The notes: generated by a model from the sequence alone, not told the origin. A stretch of DNA of 64,000 nucleotides from CBFFRJ01 sp051486985 (GCF_051486985.1 NZ_JAHVDV010000011.1:62001-126000); one strand, 5' to 3'. Shown: positions 42,601 to 51,347, numbered from the stretch's first letter. Numbers and translations are program-made.

Positions 42601-42758
42601 GAGGTGGTTCTCCAGGTTTACAGTGGCAAGAAAGACACAATAAACCGGAAGCGGAGGAAGGTCGAGAGAGATGTTTACACCTCATCGTCTGGTGCCTTCA
42701 GCCCGGCGTTCTCCCACGGGGCTGAGGAATCCCCACAAAATAATACGAGCACGGTCGG

Positions 42759-42797
42759 TCCCCTCGCCCCTTTGGGGAGAGGGTCAGGGTGAGGGGA
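42759..42797. repeat. CCCTCACCC-type palindrome upstream of tyrB
   Basis: CCCCTCGCCCCTTTGGGGAG followed by AGGGTCAGGGTGAGGGG forms a near-perfect hairpin of the family seen at 9681-9865. Confidence 0.75.
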
Positions 42798-42870
42798 ACA
42801 TGCGGCTCTGGTGGTCATTCCGTTCACCTCATGTTCCTTGCTTTTCTGTAGCGTCAGAACCCGTGAACGT

Positions 42871-42900
42871 GCCAGGGTGGTTCACCGCCACCACCCTGGC
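42871..42900. other. Perfect 10-bp stem within hairpin-rich block
   Basis: GCCAGGGTGG (42871-42880) pairs exactly with CCACCCTGGC (42891-42900) around a 10-base loop. Further out, CAGCCGTCA (43007-43015) pairs exactly with TGACGGCTG (43054-43062). Together they suggest a structured RNA or recombination target. Confidence 0.55.
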
Positions 42901-43207
42901 GACCCGGGCTCCCGGCCAGGAAAATCGCCGCTTCGCGGTCCATGATGCTTATATCGTCTGACTATCGGGTCGGGGACCAGCCTGCCTCCCTGCGGGCGGC
43001 TCCGGTCAGCCGTCAACGCCTCATCGATTTTCAGCCGGACCCAGTCATCGCGGTGACGGCTGTATTCTCATTGCGCCGTGATATCGCTGTAAAACGTCAT
43101 ATTACTGGAAATTCCTCAGCCCACGGGGAGAGGGCGAAAAGCGTGCTGATTTCGGTCTCTCACCCTTTGGGAAGAGGACCAGGTTGAGGAAGAGAGCAAA
43201 CTCCAGG

Positions 43208-44287
43208 TTAATCAACGTATTTCAGCGCCGCACGCGAGGTCAGACGCGTTATCAGCTCATAGGCGCTGATGCCGGTATGCTCCGCAATGCGTTCAACAGG
43301 CAGACCTTCACCCCAGAAGATAACCGGATCGCCCACCTGATCCTGACACTCCGGCCCCAGGTCGACACAGATCATATCCATCGCCACACGGCCGACGATT
43401 GGCACTTCGCGCCCGTTAACCAGCACCGGCGTACCGGATGGCACCGAGCGCGGATAACCATCGCCATAGCCCATCGCCACCACTCCCAGACGGGTGTCAC
43501 GCTCACTGACCCAGGTGCCGCCATAACCCACGGGTTCACCGGCTTTGTGTTCGCGCACGGCGATAAGGCTGGAAGTGAGAGTCATCGCCGGCAGGAAACC
43601 AAAATCTTCGCCCCACGGACGGCGGTCAAGCGGCGAAACACCGTAAAGAATGATGCCAGGGCGCACCCAGTCAAAATGTGCCTGGGGCCACAGGAGCGTT
43701 CCGCCGGAGGCGGCAAGAGAACGCTGTCCCGGTTTACCTTCACTGAAGGTGGTGAAGATAGCAATCTGGCGCTCGGTAGCCCCACAGTCGGGCTCATCCG
43801 CACGGGCAAAATGGCTGACAATATTGACCGGCTGACGCACATTTTTACACTGCGTCAGGCGCTGATAGAAAGCCTCAGCCTCATCCGGACTCACGCCAAG
43901 GCGATGCATGCCGGTGTCGAGCTTCATCCAGACGGTGACGGGAGTCGCCAGGTCGGTGGACTCCAGCGCCACCAGCTGTTCGACGCTGTGCACTACGGTA
44001 TCAAGGCGCTGAGCCGACACGAGAGGCAACTCGTCGGCGGTAAAAAAACCTTCGAGCAACAGAATGGGATGAGTGATGCCGCCTTCGCGCAGGCGAAGGG
44101 CCTCTTCGAGACGGGCGACGCCAAAAGCGTCGGCATCGGGGAGCGTTCGCGCGGTCTCAACAAGACCGTGTCCATAGGCGTTCGCTTTCACAACCGCCAC
44201 CAGGCGACTGGCGGGAGCCAGTTCGCGCAGGCGTTGCAGGTTATGTCGCAGAGCGCGGCGGTTGACTACAACAGTTGCCGCTTGCAT
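43208..44287 (-). CDS. alr: Alanine racemase Alr
   Basis: A 359-residue PLP enzyme, the same length as E. coli Alr. Catalytic Lys34 lies in VAVVKANAYGHG and the opposing catalytic Tyr in PVGYGGTWVSE. It makes D-alanine for peptidoglycan in the cytoplasm. The start at 44287 gives MQAATVVVNRRALRHNLQRL as in E. coli; the upstream open frame is rejected. It lies downstream of dnaB with an ERIC in the gap, as in E. coli gene order dnaB-alr. Confidence 0.97.
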   Translation of the reverse strand: MQAATVVVNRRALRHNLQRLRELAPASRLVAVVKANAYGHGLVETARTLPDADAFGVARLEEALRLREGGITHPILLLEGFFTADELPLVSAQRLDTVVHSVEQLVALESTDLATPVTVWMKLDTGMHRLGVSPDEAEAFYQRLTQCKNVRQPVNIVSHFARADEPDCGATERQIAIFTTFSEGKPGQRSLAASGGTLLWPQAHFDWVRPGIILYGVSPLDRRPWGEDFGFLPAMTLTSSLIAVREHKAGEPVGYGGTWVSERDTRLGVVAMGYGDGYPRSVPSGTPVLVNGREVPIVGRVAMDMICVDLGPECQDQVGDPVIFWGEGLPVERIAEHTGISAYELITRLTSRAALKYVD

Positions 44288-44331
44288 TTGAATTCCTTGC
44301 CTAAATGAAAAATAGACCATCCTCTGAATCA

Positions 44332-44440
44332 TTTAAGTTGCAGCTAGGCGGCAAAGCCACGACTCTCCGTGAACGTAGTCCACTACGTTCACGGAGTGAG
44401 CGGACGCAGGCAACGCCGCTGCAGCTCAAAGGATGACGAG
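44332..44440. repeat. ERIC element 3 (variant) between dnaB and alr
   Basis: Ends GTTGCAGCTAGGCGGCAAAG and GCAACGCCGCTGCAGCTCAA with a central inverted repeat CCGTGAACGTAG / CTACGTTCACGG fit the ERIC plan, though the core is diverged (ACTCTCCGTGAA instead of ATCCCCAGGAGC). Confidence 0.75.
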
Positions 44441-44442
44441 GA

Positions 44443-45849
44443 TTATTCGTCGTCGTATTGTGGTCCTGCGTAATTATCAAAACGCGACCACTGCCCGTTA
44501 AAGGTCAAACGCACCGTACCGATAGGGCCGTTACGTTGCTTACCAATAATGATTTCTGCGATCCCTTTCAGGTCGCTGTTTTCGTGATAGACCTCGTCAC
44601 GATAGATAAACATGATCAGGTCGGCATCCTGCTCGATGGAACCGGATTCACGCAGGTCGGAGTTCACCGGGCGTTTATCGGCGCGCTGCTCCAGGGAGCG
44701 GTTTAGCTGGGAGAGCGCCACCACCGGCACCTGCAGCTCTTTCGCCAGCGCTTTCAGCGAGCGGGAGATTTCGGCAATCTCAAGCGTACGATTGTCTGAG
44801 AGCGACGGTACGCGCATCAACTGAAGGTAATCGATCATGATAAGACCGATCCCGCCGTGCTCGCGCGCAATGCGGCGCGCACGGGAACGCACTTCTGTCG
44901 GCGTCAGGCCGGATGAGTCATCAATATAGATATTGCGTTTTTCCAGCAAAATGCCCATGGTGCCGGAGATTCGCGCCCAGTCCTCGTCATCCAGCTGCCC
45001 GGTACGAATACGGGTCTGGTCCACACGTGACAGCGAGGCCAGCGAACGCATCATAATTTGCTCAGAAGGCATCTCAAGACTGAAGATAAGCACCGGTTTG
45101 TCCTGCAACATCGCCGCATTTTCGACGAGGTTCATCGCAAAAGTGGTCTTACCCATCGAGGGACGCGCGGCGACGATGATCAAATCGGAAGGCTGCAAAC
45201 CCGCGGTTTTTTTATTGAGGTCGTCATAACCGGTGTTGACGCCGGTGACGCCATCGTGCGGCTGCTGGAACAACAGCTCAATACGCGCAACGGTCGCCTC
45301 AAGCACATCAGCGATGTTTTTCGGGCCTTCATCTTTGTTGGCGCGACTTTCCGCTATTTTGAAAACGCGCGACTCAGCCAGGTCGAGCAGGTCTTCACTG
45401 GTGCGCCCCTGAGGGTCAAACCCCGCGCTGGCGATCTCATTGGCGACGGAGATCATCTCACGCACGACTGCACGTTCACGGACGATATCGGCATAAGCGC
45501 TGATATTCGCCGCACTTGGCGTGTTTTTGGACAATTCAGCCAGATAAGCAAAACCGCCGACGATGTCCAGCTGCCCTTGCAGTTCCAGCGATTCCGCCAG
45601 TGTAATCAGGTCGATAGGCTTACCCATCTCCTGAAGACGATGCATTTCCGTGAAGATATGGCGGTGCGGGCGGGTATAGAAATCTTCTGATACTACGCGT
45701 TCAGCTACGTCGTCCCAGCGCTCATTATCCAGCATTAAACCGCCCAACACTGACTGCTCCGCTTCAATAGAATGAGGAGGCACTTTCATCCCCTCGAGCT
45801 GTCTGTCGCGGGGTTCAGTCGGTTTGTTGAAGGGTTTATTTCCTGCCAT
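44443..45849 (-). CDS. dnaB: Replicative DNA helicase DnaB
   Basis: A 468-residue hexameric helicase (E. coli 471). The N-terminal domain (about 20-120) opens with KVPPHSIEAEQSVLGGLML. The RecA-like motor has Walker A ARPSMGKTTFAMN, Walker B LIMIDYLQLMR and arginine-rich NRSLEQRADKRP. It unwinds the fork in the 5'-3' direction and recruits DnaG. The first 20 residues differ from E. coli and are three residues shorter. It is divergent from qorA. Confidence 0.98.
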   Translation of the reverse strand: MAGNKPFNKPTEPRDRQLEGMKVPPHSIEAEQSVLGGLMLDNERWDDVAERVVSEDFYTRPHRHIFTEMHRLQEMGKPIDLITLAESLELQGQLDIVGGFAYLAELSKNTPSAANISAYADIVRERAVVREMISVANEIASAGFDPQGRTSEDLLDLAESRVFKIAESRANKDEGPKNIADVLEATVARIELLFQQPHDGVTGVNTGYDDLNKKTAGLQPSDLIIVAARPSMGKTTFAMNLVENAAMLQDKPVLIFSLEMPSEQIMMRSLASLSRVDQTRIRTGQLDDEDWARISGTMGILLEKRNIYIDDSSGLTPTEVRSRARRIAREHGGIGLIMIDYLQLMRVPSLSDNRTLEIAEISRSLKALAKELQVPVVALSQLNRSLEQRADKRPVNSDLRESGSIEQDADLIMFIYRDEVYHENSDLKGIAEIIIGKQRNGPIGTVRLTFNGQWSRFDNYAGPQYDDE

Positions 45850-45909
45850 AGTGAATGGAGTTACCGAGATAGAGAATGGGTCGAAAGATTATCACATTCA
45901 GGAGGAAGC

Positions 45910-46905
45910 ATGGCGACAAGAATTGAATTTCACAAGCATGGTGGGCCGGATGTTCTGCAAGCCGTTGAATTCACTCCCGCCGATCCCGCGGCGAACGAGG
46001 TGCAGGTAGAAAACAAAGCGATTGGCATTAACTATATCGATACTTATATACGTAGCGGCCTCTATCCACCGCCAGCGCTGCCTGCTGGCCTCGGCACTGA
46101 AGCGGCTGGTGTAGTGAGCAAAACAGGCAGTGCGGTTGAGCACATTAAAGTGGGTGACCGCGTGGTCTATGCTCAGTCCGGGCTGGGCGCTTACAGCTCA
46201 GTGCATAATGTTCCCGCCGATAAAGTCGCCATCCTGCCGAATGCCATCTCATTTGAGCAGGCTGCGGCCTCCTTCCTGAAGGGTCTGACGGTCTTTTACC
46301 TGCTGCGCAAAACCTATGAGATCAAGCCCGATGAGCCTTTTCTGTTCCACGCCGCAGCCGGTGGCGTGGGCCTGATTGCCTGTCAGTGGGCGAAAGCGCT
46401 GGGGGCGAAGCTCATTGGTACGGTGGGCTCTGCCCAGAAAGCGCAGCGCGCCTTGCAGGCCGGTGCCTGGCAGGTCATTAACTACCGTGAGGAGAGCGTT
46501 GTCGAGCGGGTAAAAGAGATAACCGGCGGTAAAAAAGTGCGCGTGGTGTATGACTCCGTGGGTAAAGATACCTGGGAAAGCTCGCTGGACTGCCTGCAAC
46601 GCCAGGGGCTGATGGTCAGCTTCGGTAACGCCTCAGGACCGGTAACAGGCGTGAATCTTGGCATTCTTAATCAAAAGGGGTCACTTTACGCCACGCGTCC
46701 CTCGCTGAACGGCTACGTGACCACGCGGGAGGAGCTGGAAGAGGCCAGCAATGAACTCTTCTCATTGATTGCCAGCGGCGTGATAAAAGTTGATGTGGCC
46801 GATACGCAGAAATTCGCACTTGAGGATGCGCAGCGGGCGCATGAGATGCTGGAAAGTCGTGCCACGCAAGGGTCAAGTTTGCTGATTCCTGCATCTTCTA
46901 AATAA
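45910..46905 (+). CDS. qorA: NADPH:quinone oxidoreductase QorA
   Basis: A 331-residue zeta-crystallin/MDR-family enzyme without the zinc ligands. Substrate-domain start MATRIEFHKHGGPDVLQ and NADPH-binding loop HAAAGGVGLIACQWAKALGA (about residues 145-164) are clear. It reduces quinones, probably as a homodimer in the cytoplasm. It begins behind AGGAGGAAGC at 45910 and is four residues longer at the C-terminus than E. coli QorA. The frame is open further upstream into dnaB; that extension is rejected. Confidence 0.95.
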   Translation: MATRIEFHKHGGPDVLQAVEFTPADPAANEVQVENKAIGINYIDTYIRSGLYPPPALPAGLGTEAAGVVSKTGSAVEHIKVGDRVVYAQSGLGAYSSVHNVPADKVAILPNAISFEQAAASFLKGLTVFYLLRKTYEIKPDEPFLFHAAAGGVGLIACQWAKALGAKLIGTVGSAQKAQRALQAGAWQVINYREESVVERVKEITGGKKVRVVYDSVGKDTWESSLDCLQRQGLMVSFGNASGPVTGVNLGILNQKGSLYATRPSLNGYVTTREELEEASNELFSLIASGVIKVDVADTQKFALEDAQRAHEMLESRATQGSSLLIPASSK

Positions 46906-47015
46906 TTTACGTTGCAGAAAAGCGGCAATTGAATGAATCCCTGGAAGCTGATTCAGGTAAGTGACCAGGGCGAATGAAAGCAGCCACGCATCTACGGCAT
47001 GAATGATGACGAGGA
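46905..47015. repeat. ERIC element 4 (diverged) after qorA
   Basis: The order TACGTTGCAGAAAAGCGGCA, GAATCCCTGGAAGCTGATTC, AAGTGACCAGGGCGAATGAA and CAGCCACGCATCTACGGCAT follows the ERIC consensus with scattered substitutions. Confidence 0.75.
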
Positions 47016-47026
47016 AGAAAGAATTA

Positions 47027-47058
47027 GGGCTTCCCGAGGGAAGCCCATTCTTTTTTTA
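47027..47058 (+). terminator. Terminator of qorA
   Basis: GGGCTTCC pairs with GGAAGCCC around CGAG-region bases and is followed by ATTCTTTTTTT. Confidence 0.85.
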
Positions 47059-47193
47059 GTTCGGCTGTATGTAGGGTACAGCGCGATGAATTCGTTAACG
47101 GCGCGATAGTGACAGATTTGATATCTAAATCCTATTCGGTTCTTAGCGATGTGCCTGAAAAAGTGTTGAGGTTGTGATCAAGCACTCAAACCT

Positions 47194-47436
47194 TTAGTAA
47201 CGCCAGCGCTTATTGCGCTGATATTGAGGCACTTTTGGAGCTTTGACCGCGCGTATCACCCAAACAACCGCCACGGCGAGCAGCAGCCACGGTAACAGTT
47301 TAATCATCATGGCGAACAAACCGCCGACAAACATCAAAGCGGTGGCAACCAGGATAGCCGCCAGAATGCCTAATACCGACACGCCTGTCGCCAGTAACAC
47401 AATAAAAAAGACGATAACAAACAGTAATTCCAGCAT
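47194..47436 (-). CDS. pspG: Phage shock protein G
   Basis: An 80-residue inner-membrane protein with two hydrophobic segments, matching E. coli PspG (MLELLFVIVFFIVLLATGVS; C-term PKVPQYQRNKRWRY). It belongs to the PspF regulon, induced by membrane stress and secretin mislocalisation. A sigma-54 promoter lies 50-65 bases upstream, which supports both gene and start. Confidence 0.95.
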   Translation of the reverse strand: MLELLFVIVFFIVLLATGVSVLGILAAILVATALMFVGGLFAMMIKLLPWLLLAVAVVWVIRAVKAPKVPQYQRNKRWRY

Positions 47437-47486
47437 GGTGCGCTCCCGATAAATGAGTCATAACCTGGACTCTATGCCAGAGATAT

Positions 47487-47502
47487 ATCAAGAAACGTGC
47501 CA
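47487..47502 (-). promoter_or_regulatory. Sigma-54 promoter of pspG
   Basis: On the minus strand TGGCACGTTTCTTGAT matches the RpoN consensus TGGCACG-N4-TTGC(A/T) except for one base in the -12 element. PspF-dependent transcription of pspG from a sigma-54 promoter is known in E. coli. Confidence 0.82.
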
Positions 47503-47528
47503 GAATTTTTATCGTTGATTTATCAACA

Positions 47529-47557
47529 AAAAACCCTGCCATCAAGTGCAGGGTTTG
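47529..47557 (-). terminator. Terminator of dusA
   Basis: AAACCCTGC pairs with GCAGGGTTT (47531-47556). On the minus strand the hairpin runs into TTTTTTG. It separates dusA from the pspG promoter. Confidence 0.85.
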
Positions 47558-47585
47558 GTGAAATTGACCAACAAGTAGTGAAAAT

Positions 47586-48581
47586 TTAACGACCAGCCAC
47601 CAGGCTCAACGCATGTTCCAGCACGGCGACATCAGCGCCGGGCTTGTGCGCATTTTCGCTGAGGTAACGCCGCCACTGGCGTGCACCAGGGATGCCCTGG
47701 AAGAGACCCAGCATGTGTCGCGTGATATGGCCAAGATAGGTGCCTTGTCTCAGCTCATTTTCAATATAAGGATACATGGCACGCACCACGGCCACCGGAT
47801 CGGCATCCGGACCATCCACGCCGAAAATCTCGCGATCAACTCGCGCCAGGATCCCTGGATTTTGATAGGCTTCGCGCCCCACCATGACGCCATCCATGTG
47901 TTCAAGATGGGCGTTCGCCGCTTCCAGCGACGTAATGCCCCCGTTAATGGCAAGGGTCAGATGCGGGAAATCACGCTTTAACTGATAAACCCGTGGGTAA
48001 TCCAGCGGCGGGATCTCGCGGTTCTCTTTCGGGCTCAGACCAGAGAGCCAGGCTTTACGCGCATGGATGATAAAGGTCTCACATTCGCCTTTGCCGGCGA
48101 CGGTGTTGATGAAATCGCAAAGGAACTCGTAACTGTCCTGGTCGTCAATCCCGATACGTGTTTTCACGGTCACCGGGATCGTTACGACATCACGCATCGC
48201 TTTAACACAGTCGGCAACCAGTTGCGCATTACCCATCAGGCAGGCGCCAAACATGCCGTTCTGCACGCGATCGGACGGGCAACCTACGTTCAGGTTGATC
48301 TCATCATAACCGCGCTGTTCAGCCAGTTTTGCACATTGCGCCAGCGCAGCCGGGTCGCTTCCTCCGAGCTGCAAGGCCACCGGATGCTCTTCCTCGCTGT
48401 AGGCCAGATAGTCACCTTTACCATGAATAATGGCGCCCGTCGTCACCATTTCGGTGTAGAGCAGCGTATGGCGGGAGAGCTGACGCAGGAAGTAACGACA
48501 ATGCCTGTCCGTCCAGTCGAGCATCGGCGCGATCGAGAAACGGTGAGCGGGGTAAACAGTAGGCTGAATTTCTGGCGACAT
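47586..48581 (-). CDS. dusA: tRNA-dihydrouridine synthase A
   Basis: A 331-residue FMN-dependent TIM-barrel enzyme. Hallmarks: FSIAPMLDWTDRHCRYFLR near the N-terminus, LQLGGSDP, the active-site Cys in NLNVGCPSDRVQNGMFGACLM (cited in part), and FMN-phosphate blocks INGGI and DGVMVGREAYQNP. DusA reduces U20/U20a of tRNAs using NADPH. The start at 48581 is supported by the conserved N-terminal motif. Confidence 0.96.
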   Translation of the reverse strand: MSPEIQPTVYPAHRFSIAPMLDWTDRHCRYFLRQLSRHTLLYTEMVTTGAIIHGKGDYLAYSEEEHPVALQLGGSDPAALAQCAKLAEQRGYDEINLNVGCPSDRVQNGMFGACLMGNAQLVADCVKAMRDVVTIPVTVKTRIGIDDQDSYEFLCDFINTVAGKGECETFIIHARKAWLSGLSPKENREIPPLDYPRVYQLKRDFPHLTLAINGGITSLEAANAHLEHMDGVMVGREAYQNPGILARVDREIFGVDGPDADPVAVVRAMYPYIENELRQGTYLGHITRHMLGLFQGIPGARQWRRYLSENAHKPGADVAVLEHALSLVAGR

Positions 48582-48628
48582 GGCGAATAAATGAGCTTTA
48601 CGAAAAAGGGGCGCTACTATAGCACAAA

Positions 48629-48655
48629 GAAAAACCGGAGGCGCAAGGCCTCCGG
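48629..48655 (-). terminator. Terminator of the TraF-like gene
   Basis: CCGGAGGC (48635-48642) pairs exactly with GCCTCCGG (48648-48655). On the minus strand TTTTTCTTTG follows. Confidence 0.85.
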
Positions 48656-48662
48656 CTCTCTG

Positions 48663-49988
48663 TCAGAACGTCAGGGTGAGCTGTGCTCCCGCTCCCCATG
48701 TCTCTTTTTCACCCACCATACCTGTCAAATCGACATGTACGGTGTTAAAGGGCGCAAAACCTACCCCTCCGGTAAAGACATTGCTTTCATCTCCTTTTAC
48801 GTCCGCACGATAACCGGCGCGAACAGCCAGCCAGTTAAGCGGACGCACTTCTGCACCGACACCCACATACTGTGAGTTTTTCTCGCTTTTAAACCCTTTG
48901 GTTTCAGTAAGATCGCCATCCGCACTCAGGGTCAGCAGTTCATTTTGCCAGGCCACACCGGCGGTCACCACCGGACTGATTTGATAGGTATCTTTATAAT
49001 TTTTCACTTCGCCGGTACGGCGGTTTTCGATGAGTACATCTTTGGTATCGATGTTATTAGAGATAAGGTTCTGCCCGGTTAACCCCACGGTGAAGTTTTC
49101 CGTCAGGTCTGCAGCCAGGCCCACATCAATGTTGAACGACGTGTCATCAGTACGGTAACGATCTTTTTTCCAGTCGTTTTTATCGTAATCGCTAATCGTG
49201 GTGGTGTAGTTATAAAGCCAGGTTTTCTGCAGTTTAGGCGTCACCCCTACCGACAGCGGTACCCCACCTGCGTCGAACTGATGCGCGAAGGCCACCCCAA
49301 AATCGGAGACAATGGCAGCGCGACCTGATGCGGTAGAGTTGAGGTTATCTGAAATTCGTTCAGTACCAAAGACAGCGGCATCAACTGCCCTCAGGCTTGC
49401 CCTGGTAAAATCAGCAGGGTCATTGGGATCGTCCATCTCACGCAGATAGCGAATATCTTGCTGATCGATTGAAGCAGACACATAAGCATGAGCGTAAGCC
49501 TTGGTCATAAATGCCACGGAGAGCGTATCGTTTGGAATACTGACGGCAATTCCCGCCCCCGCATTCGCGCTTGCGCGTTTGCCTTTTAAAAACTCCAGAG
49601 ATTCAGCCAGATCGCCTGCGGCATTCTGGAACTGGTTGACGGTACCAATGGGATTAGCGAGCACATCCCCAAGTGAAAGACCATCAACGACATCACCGTA
49701 GTAATCGATCTTGTCACTGATGTCCTCAATTTCATTTCTCAAATCATCTTTATCATTAATTTGCGCAGTAAAACTTGGCAGAATAATGGATATATCATCT
49801 TCAGGTTTGGCTTTCGCCAGGAGCGCCGGGTTAATTAATGCCGCACTGCCATAACTGGCTGAAGCAACCCCCGTCCCCCCCATCGCATCATTACGCGCTT
49901 CCGCCCAGGTATTCGCTGCTCCCGCTTGATTTGCCACTGTAAAGGAGACAGCGATAGCGACCACTGAAAGTTTGAGTTTGTTTTTCAC
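48663..49988 (-). CDS. TraF_2-family (conjugal transfer TraF-like) outer membrane protein
   Basis: A 441-residue exported protein with a signal peptide (about 1-24, ending NQAGA, mature ANTWAEARNDAMGGTG). The rest alternates polar and hydrophobic residues, with many Gly/Tyr and a terminal Phe (AQLTLTF), typical of a FadL/OmpP1-like beta-barrel; RNDAMGGTGVASA and ALINPALLAKA are the usual opening of this family. Databases often label it conjugal transfer protein TraF, but no conjugation gene is nearby and the link to transfer is weak. It is a single-gene unit with its own terminator, inserted between dusA and zur. Substrate unknown. Confidence 0.78.
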   Translation of the reverse strand: MKNKLKLSVVAIAVSFTVANQAGAANTWAEARNDAMGGTGVASASYGSAALINPALLAKAKPEDDISIILPSFTAQINDKDDLRNEIEDISDKIDYYGDVVDGLSLGDVLANPIGTVNQFQNAAGDLAESLEFLKGKRASANAGAGIAVSIPNDTLSVAFMTKAYAHAYVSASIDQQDIRYLREMDDPNDPADFTRASLRAVDAAVFGTERISDNLNSTASGRAAIVSDFGVAFAHQFDAGGVPLSVGVTPKLQKTWLYNYTTTISDYDKNDWKKDRYRTDDTSFNIDVGLAADLTENFTVGLTGQNLISNNIDTKDVLIENRRTGEVKNYKDTYQISPVVTAGVAWQNELLTLSADGDLTETKGFKSEKNSQYVGVGAEVRPLNWLAVRAGYRADVKGDESNVFTGGVGFAPFNTVHVDLTGMVGEKETWGAGAQLTLTF

Positions 49989-50260
49989 AATTATGCGTCT
50001 CGTAGTCAGATGAGTTTTTTTATGCCCCGCTCCTTTTTACATGAACGGGAATGCTCTATTGCTGCGAATAACACCAAAAATATGTCTTATTCTGCCAGAC
50101 AGGCAATAACTGGCAGAAAGTATAGTTATAAGAAATGTCCCACATTATTTATAGAAGACGTAATGCGATTGTGAAAGGCGCTAAAGCAGGCCGATCTCGG
50201 CGTTTAACGCAGAACATGATAAAGTGAGGGATTATGCCGCCGGGAAACGAGAGGACGACA

Positions 50261-50776
50261 ATGGATAAGACCACTTCGCAAGAGATGCTAACGCAGGCTG
50301 AAAAACTGTGCGTGCAGCGCAATGTGCGTCTGACGCCACAGCGCCTTGAGGTTCTGCGGCTGATGAGTCTGCAAGAGGGTGCTATCAGCGCTTATGATCT
50401 GCTGGATCTGCTTCGCGAGAGCGAGCCGCAGGCGAAACCGCCCACCGTTTATCGTGCGCTGGATTTCCTGCTGGAACAAGGCTTTGTGCACAAAGTAGAA
50501 TCTACCAACAGCTATGTGTTGTGCCATCTTTTTGACCAGCCGACCCATACTTCGGCGATGTTCATCTGCGATCGTTGCGGGGTGGTCAAAGAGGAAGAAG
50601 CGGAAGGTGTGGAAGATATCATGCACATGCTCGCCGCAAAATTAGGCTTTGCCCTGCGCCATAATGTTATTGAAGCGCATGGCCTGTGTGCCCGTTGCGC
50701 TGAAGTGGAAGCCTGCCGCCATCAGGGCGACTGCCACCACGATCACTCAATTTTAATCAAGAAAAAGCCACGTTAA
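50261..50776 (+). CDS. zur: Zinc uptake regulator Zur
   Basis: A 171-residue FUR-family repressor, the same length as in E. coli. The N-terminal winged helix contains LTPQRLEVLRLMSLQEGAIS and PPTVYRALDFLLEQGFVHK. Zinc ligands include the CDRCG, CARCAEVEAC cysteines and HHDH near the C-terminus. It represses znuABC and zinc-independent ribosomal proteins when zinc is ample. The start at 50261 (MDKTTSQEML) matches E. coli; the frame is open 9 codons upstream. Confidence 0.96.
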   Translation: MDKTTSQEMLTQAEKLCVQRNVRLTPQRLEVLRLMSLQEGAISAYDLLDLLRESEPQAKPPTVYRALDFLLEQGFVHKVESTNSYVLCHLFDQPTHTSAMFICDRCGVVKEEEAEGVEDIMHMLAAKLGFALRHNVIEAHGLCARCAEVEACRHQGDCHHDHSILIKKKPR

Positions 50777-50872
50777 GCACGGGCTCTGGGCGGGTGGAGA
50801 AAGAAGAGTGGTACGTCCATGTACCGTCGGGCAGGGTAGTCTCTTAAAATGCCTGTTCAGAGGGCTTTAAGA

Positions 50873-51082
50873 CTACCAGCGGTAATCGTGACGGGTTTCC
50901 CAGTCACCAACCTCTTTTTCCGCTTGATCTTTCTGGTAGCCATAACGTTCCTGGATTTTACCTACCAGCTGATCGCGTTTACCTTCGATGACGGTCATGT
51001 CATCGTCAGTCAGTTTGCCCCACTGTTCTTTCGCTTTACCTTTGAACTGTTTCCAGTTACCGCCGACTTCGTCTTTATTCAT
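50873..51082 (-). CDS. yjbJ: CsbD-family stress protein YjbJ
   Basis: A 69-residue hydrophilic protein of the CsbD family, with the hallmark MNKDEVGGNWKQFKGKAKEQWGKLTDDD. YjbJ is among the most abundant stationary-phase, RpoS-dependent proteins in E. coli; the molecular role is unknown. The start at 51082 follows AGGAAATG; the frame is open 14 codons upstream. Confidence 0.95.
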   Translation of the reverse strand: MNKDEVGGNWKQFKGKAKEQWGKLTDDDMTVIEGKRDQLVGKIQERYGYQKDQAEKEVGDWETRHDYRW

Positions 51083-51294
51083 AATCATTTCCTCATCGTT
51101 CGGTTTTGAATAGCGAGTATTCATCCATTTATTACGTTCTTAATGTGCTGAACGTGATAATAATTGTAGTCAGGGATAACGATGCGGTGGATTTATTCGG
51201 AATTTTTAACCATCCATACGCTGTTTTGAAGAATAGACATTGAGGAGAAAAAAGAATGCGGCAGAGAACGAGGGGGATTTAAGTTATTGTAATA

Positions 51295-51333
51295 AAAGCA
51301 AATAAACCGCGATAACTGTATGCGTTATCACGG
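51295..51333 (-). terminator. Terminator of lexA
   Basis: CCGCGATAAC (51307-51316) pairs with GTTATCACGG (51324-51333) with one mismatch. On the minus strand TTTATTTGCTTTT follows. It ends lexA about 15 bases after the stop, where E. coli would continue into dinF. Confidence 0.8.
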
Positions 51334-51347
51334 CTCATAAAAGTAAG

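Larger units (their letters stand above)
42601..43207. other. Intergenic region tyrB/alr with a hairpin-rich block
   Basis: About 600 bases between two minus-strand genes. It contains a CCCTCACCC-type palindrome (42759-42797) and a GC-rich block (42840-43080) with several long inverted repeats. Minus-strand mini-ORFs are present: a 47-codon frame at 42675-42818 behind GAGGTGAACGG (MTTRAACSPHPDPLPKGAR...), and a 28-codon frame starting MDREAAIFLAGSPGRQGGG upstream of it. I cannot match them to a known family. Confidence 0.45.

Noticed and set aside
42601..42690. TyrR boxes in front of tyrB
   Set aside because: Only left half-sites (TGTAAA) are present at two places and the matching TTTACA halves at 6-base spacing are lacking, so I could not support a TyrR operator.
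43184..44308. 374-codon open frame antisense to alr
   Set aside because: It is a frame shadow of the conserved racemase with no hallmark motifs.
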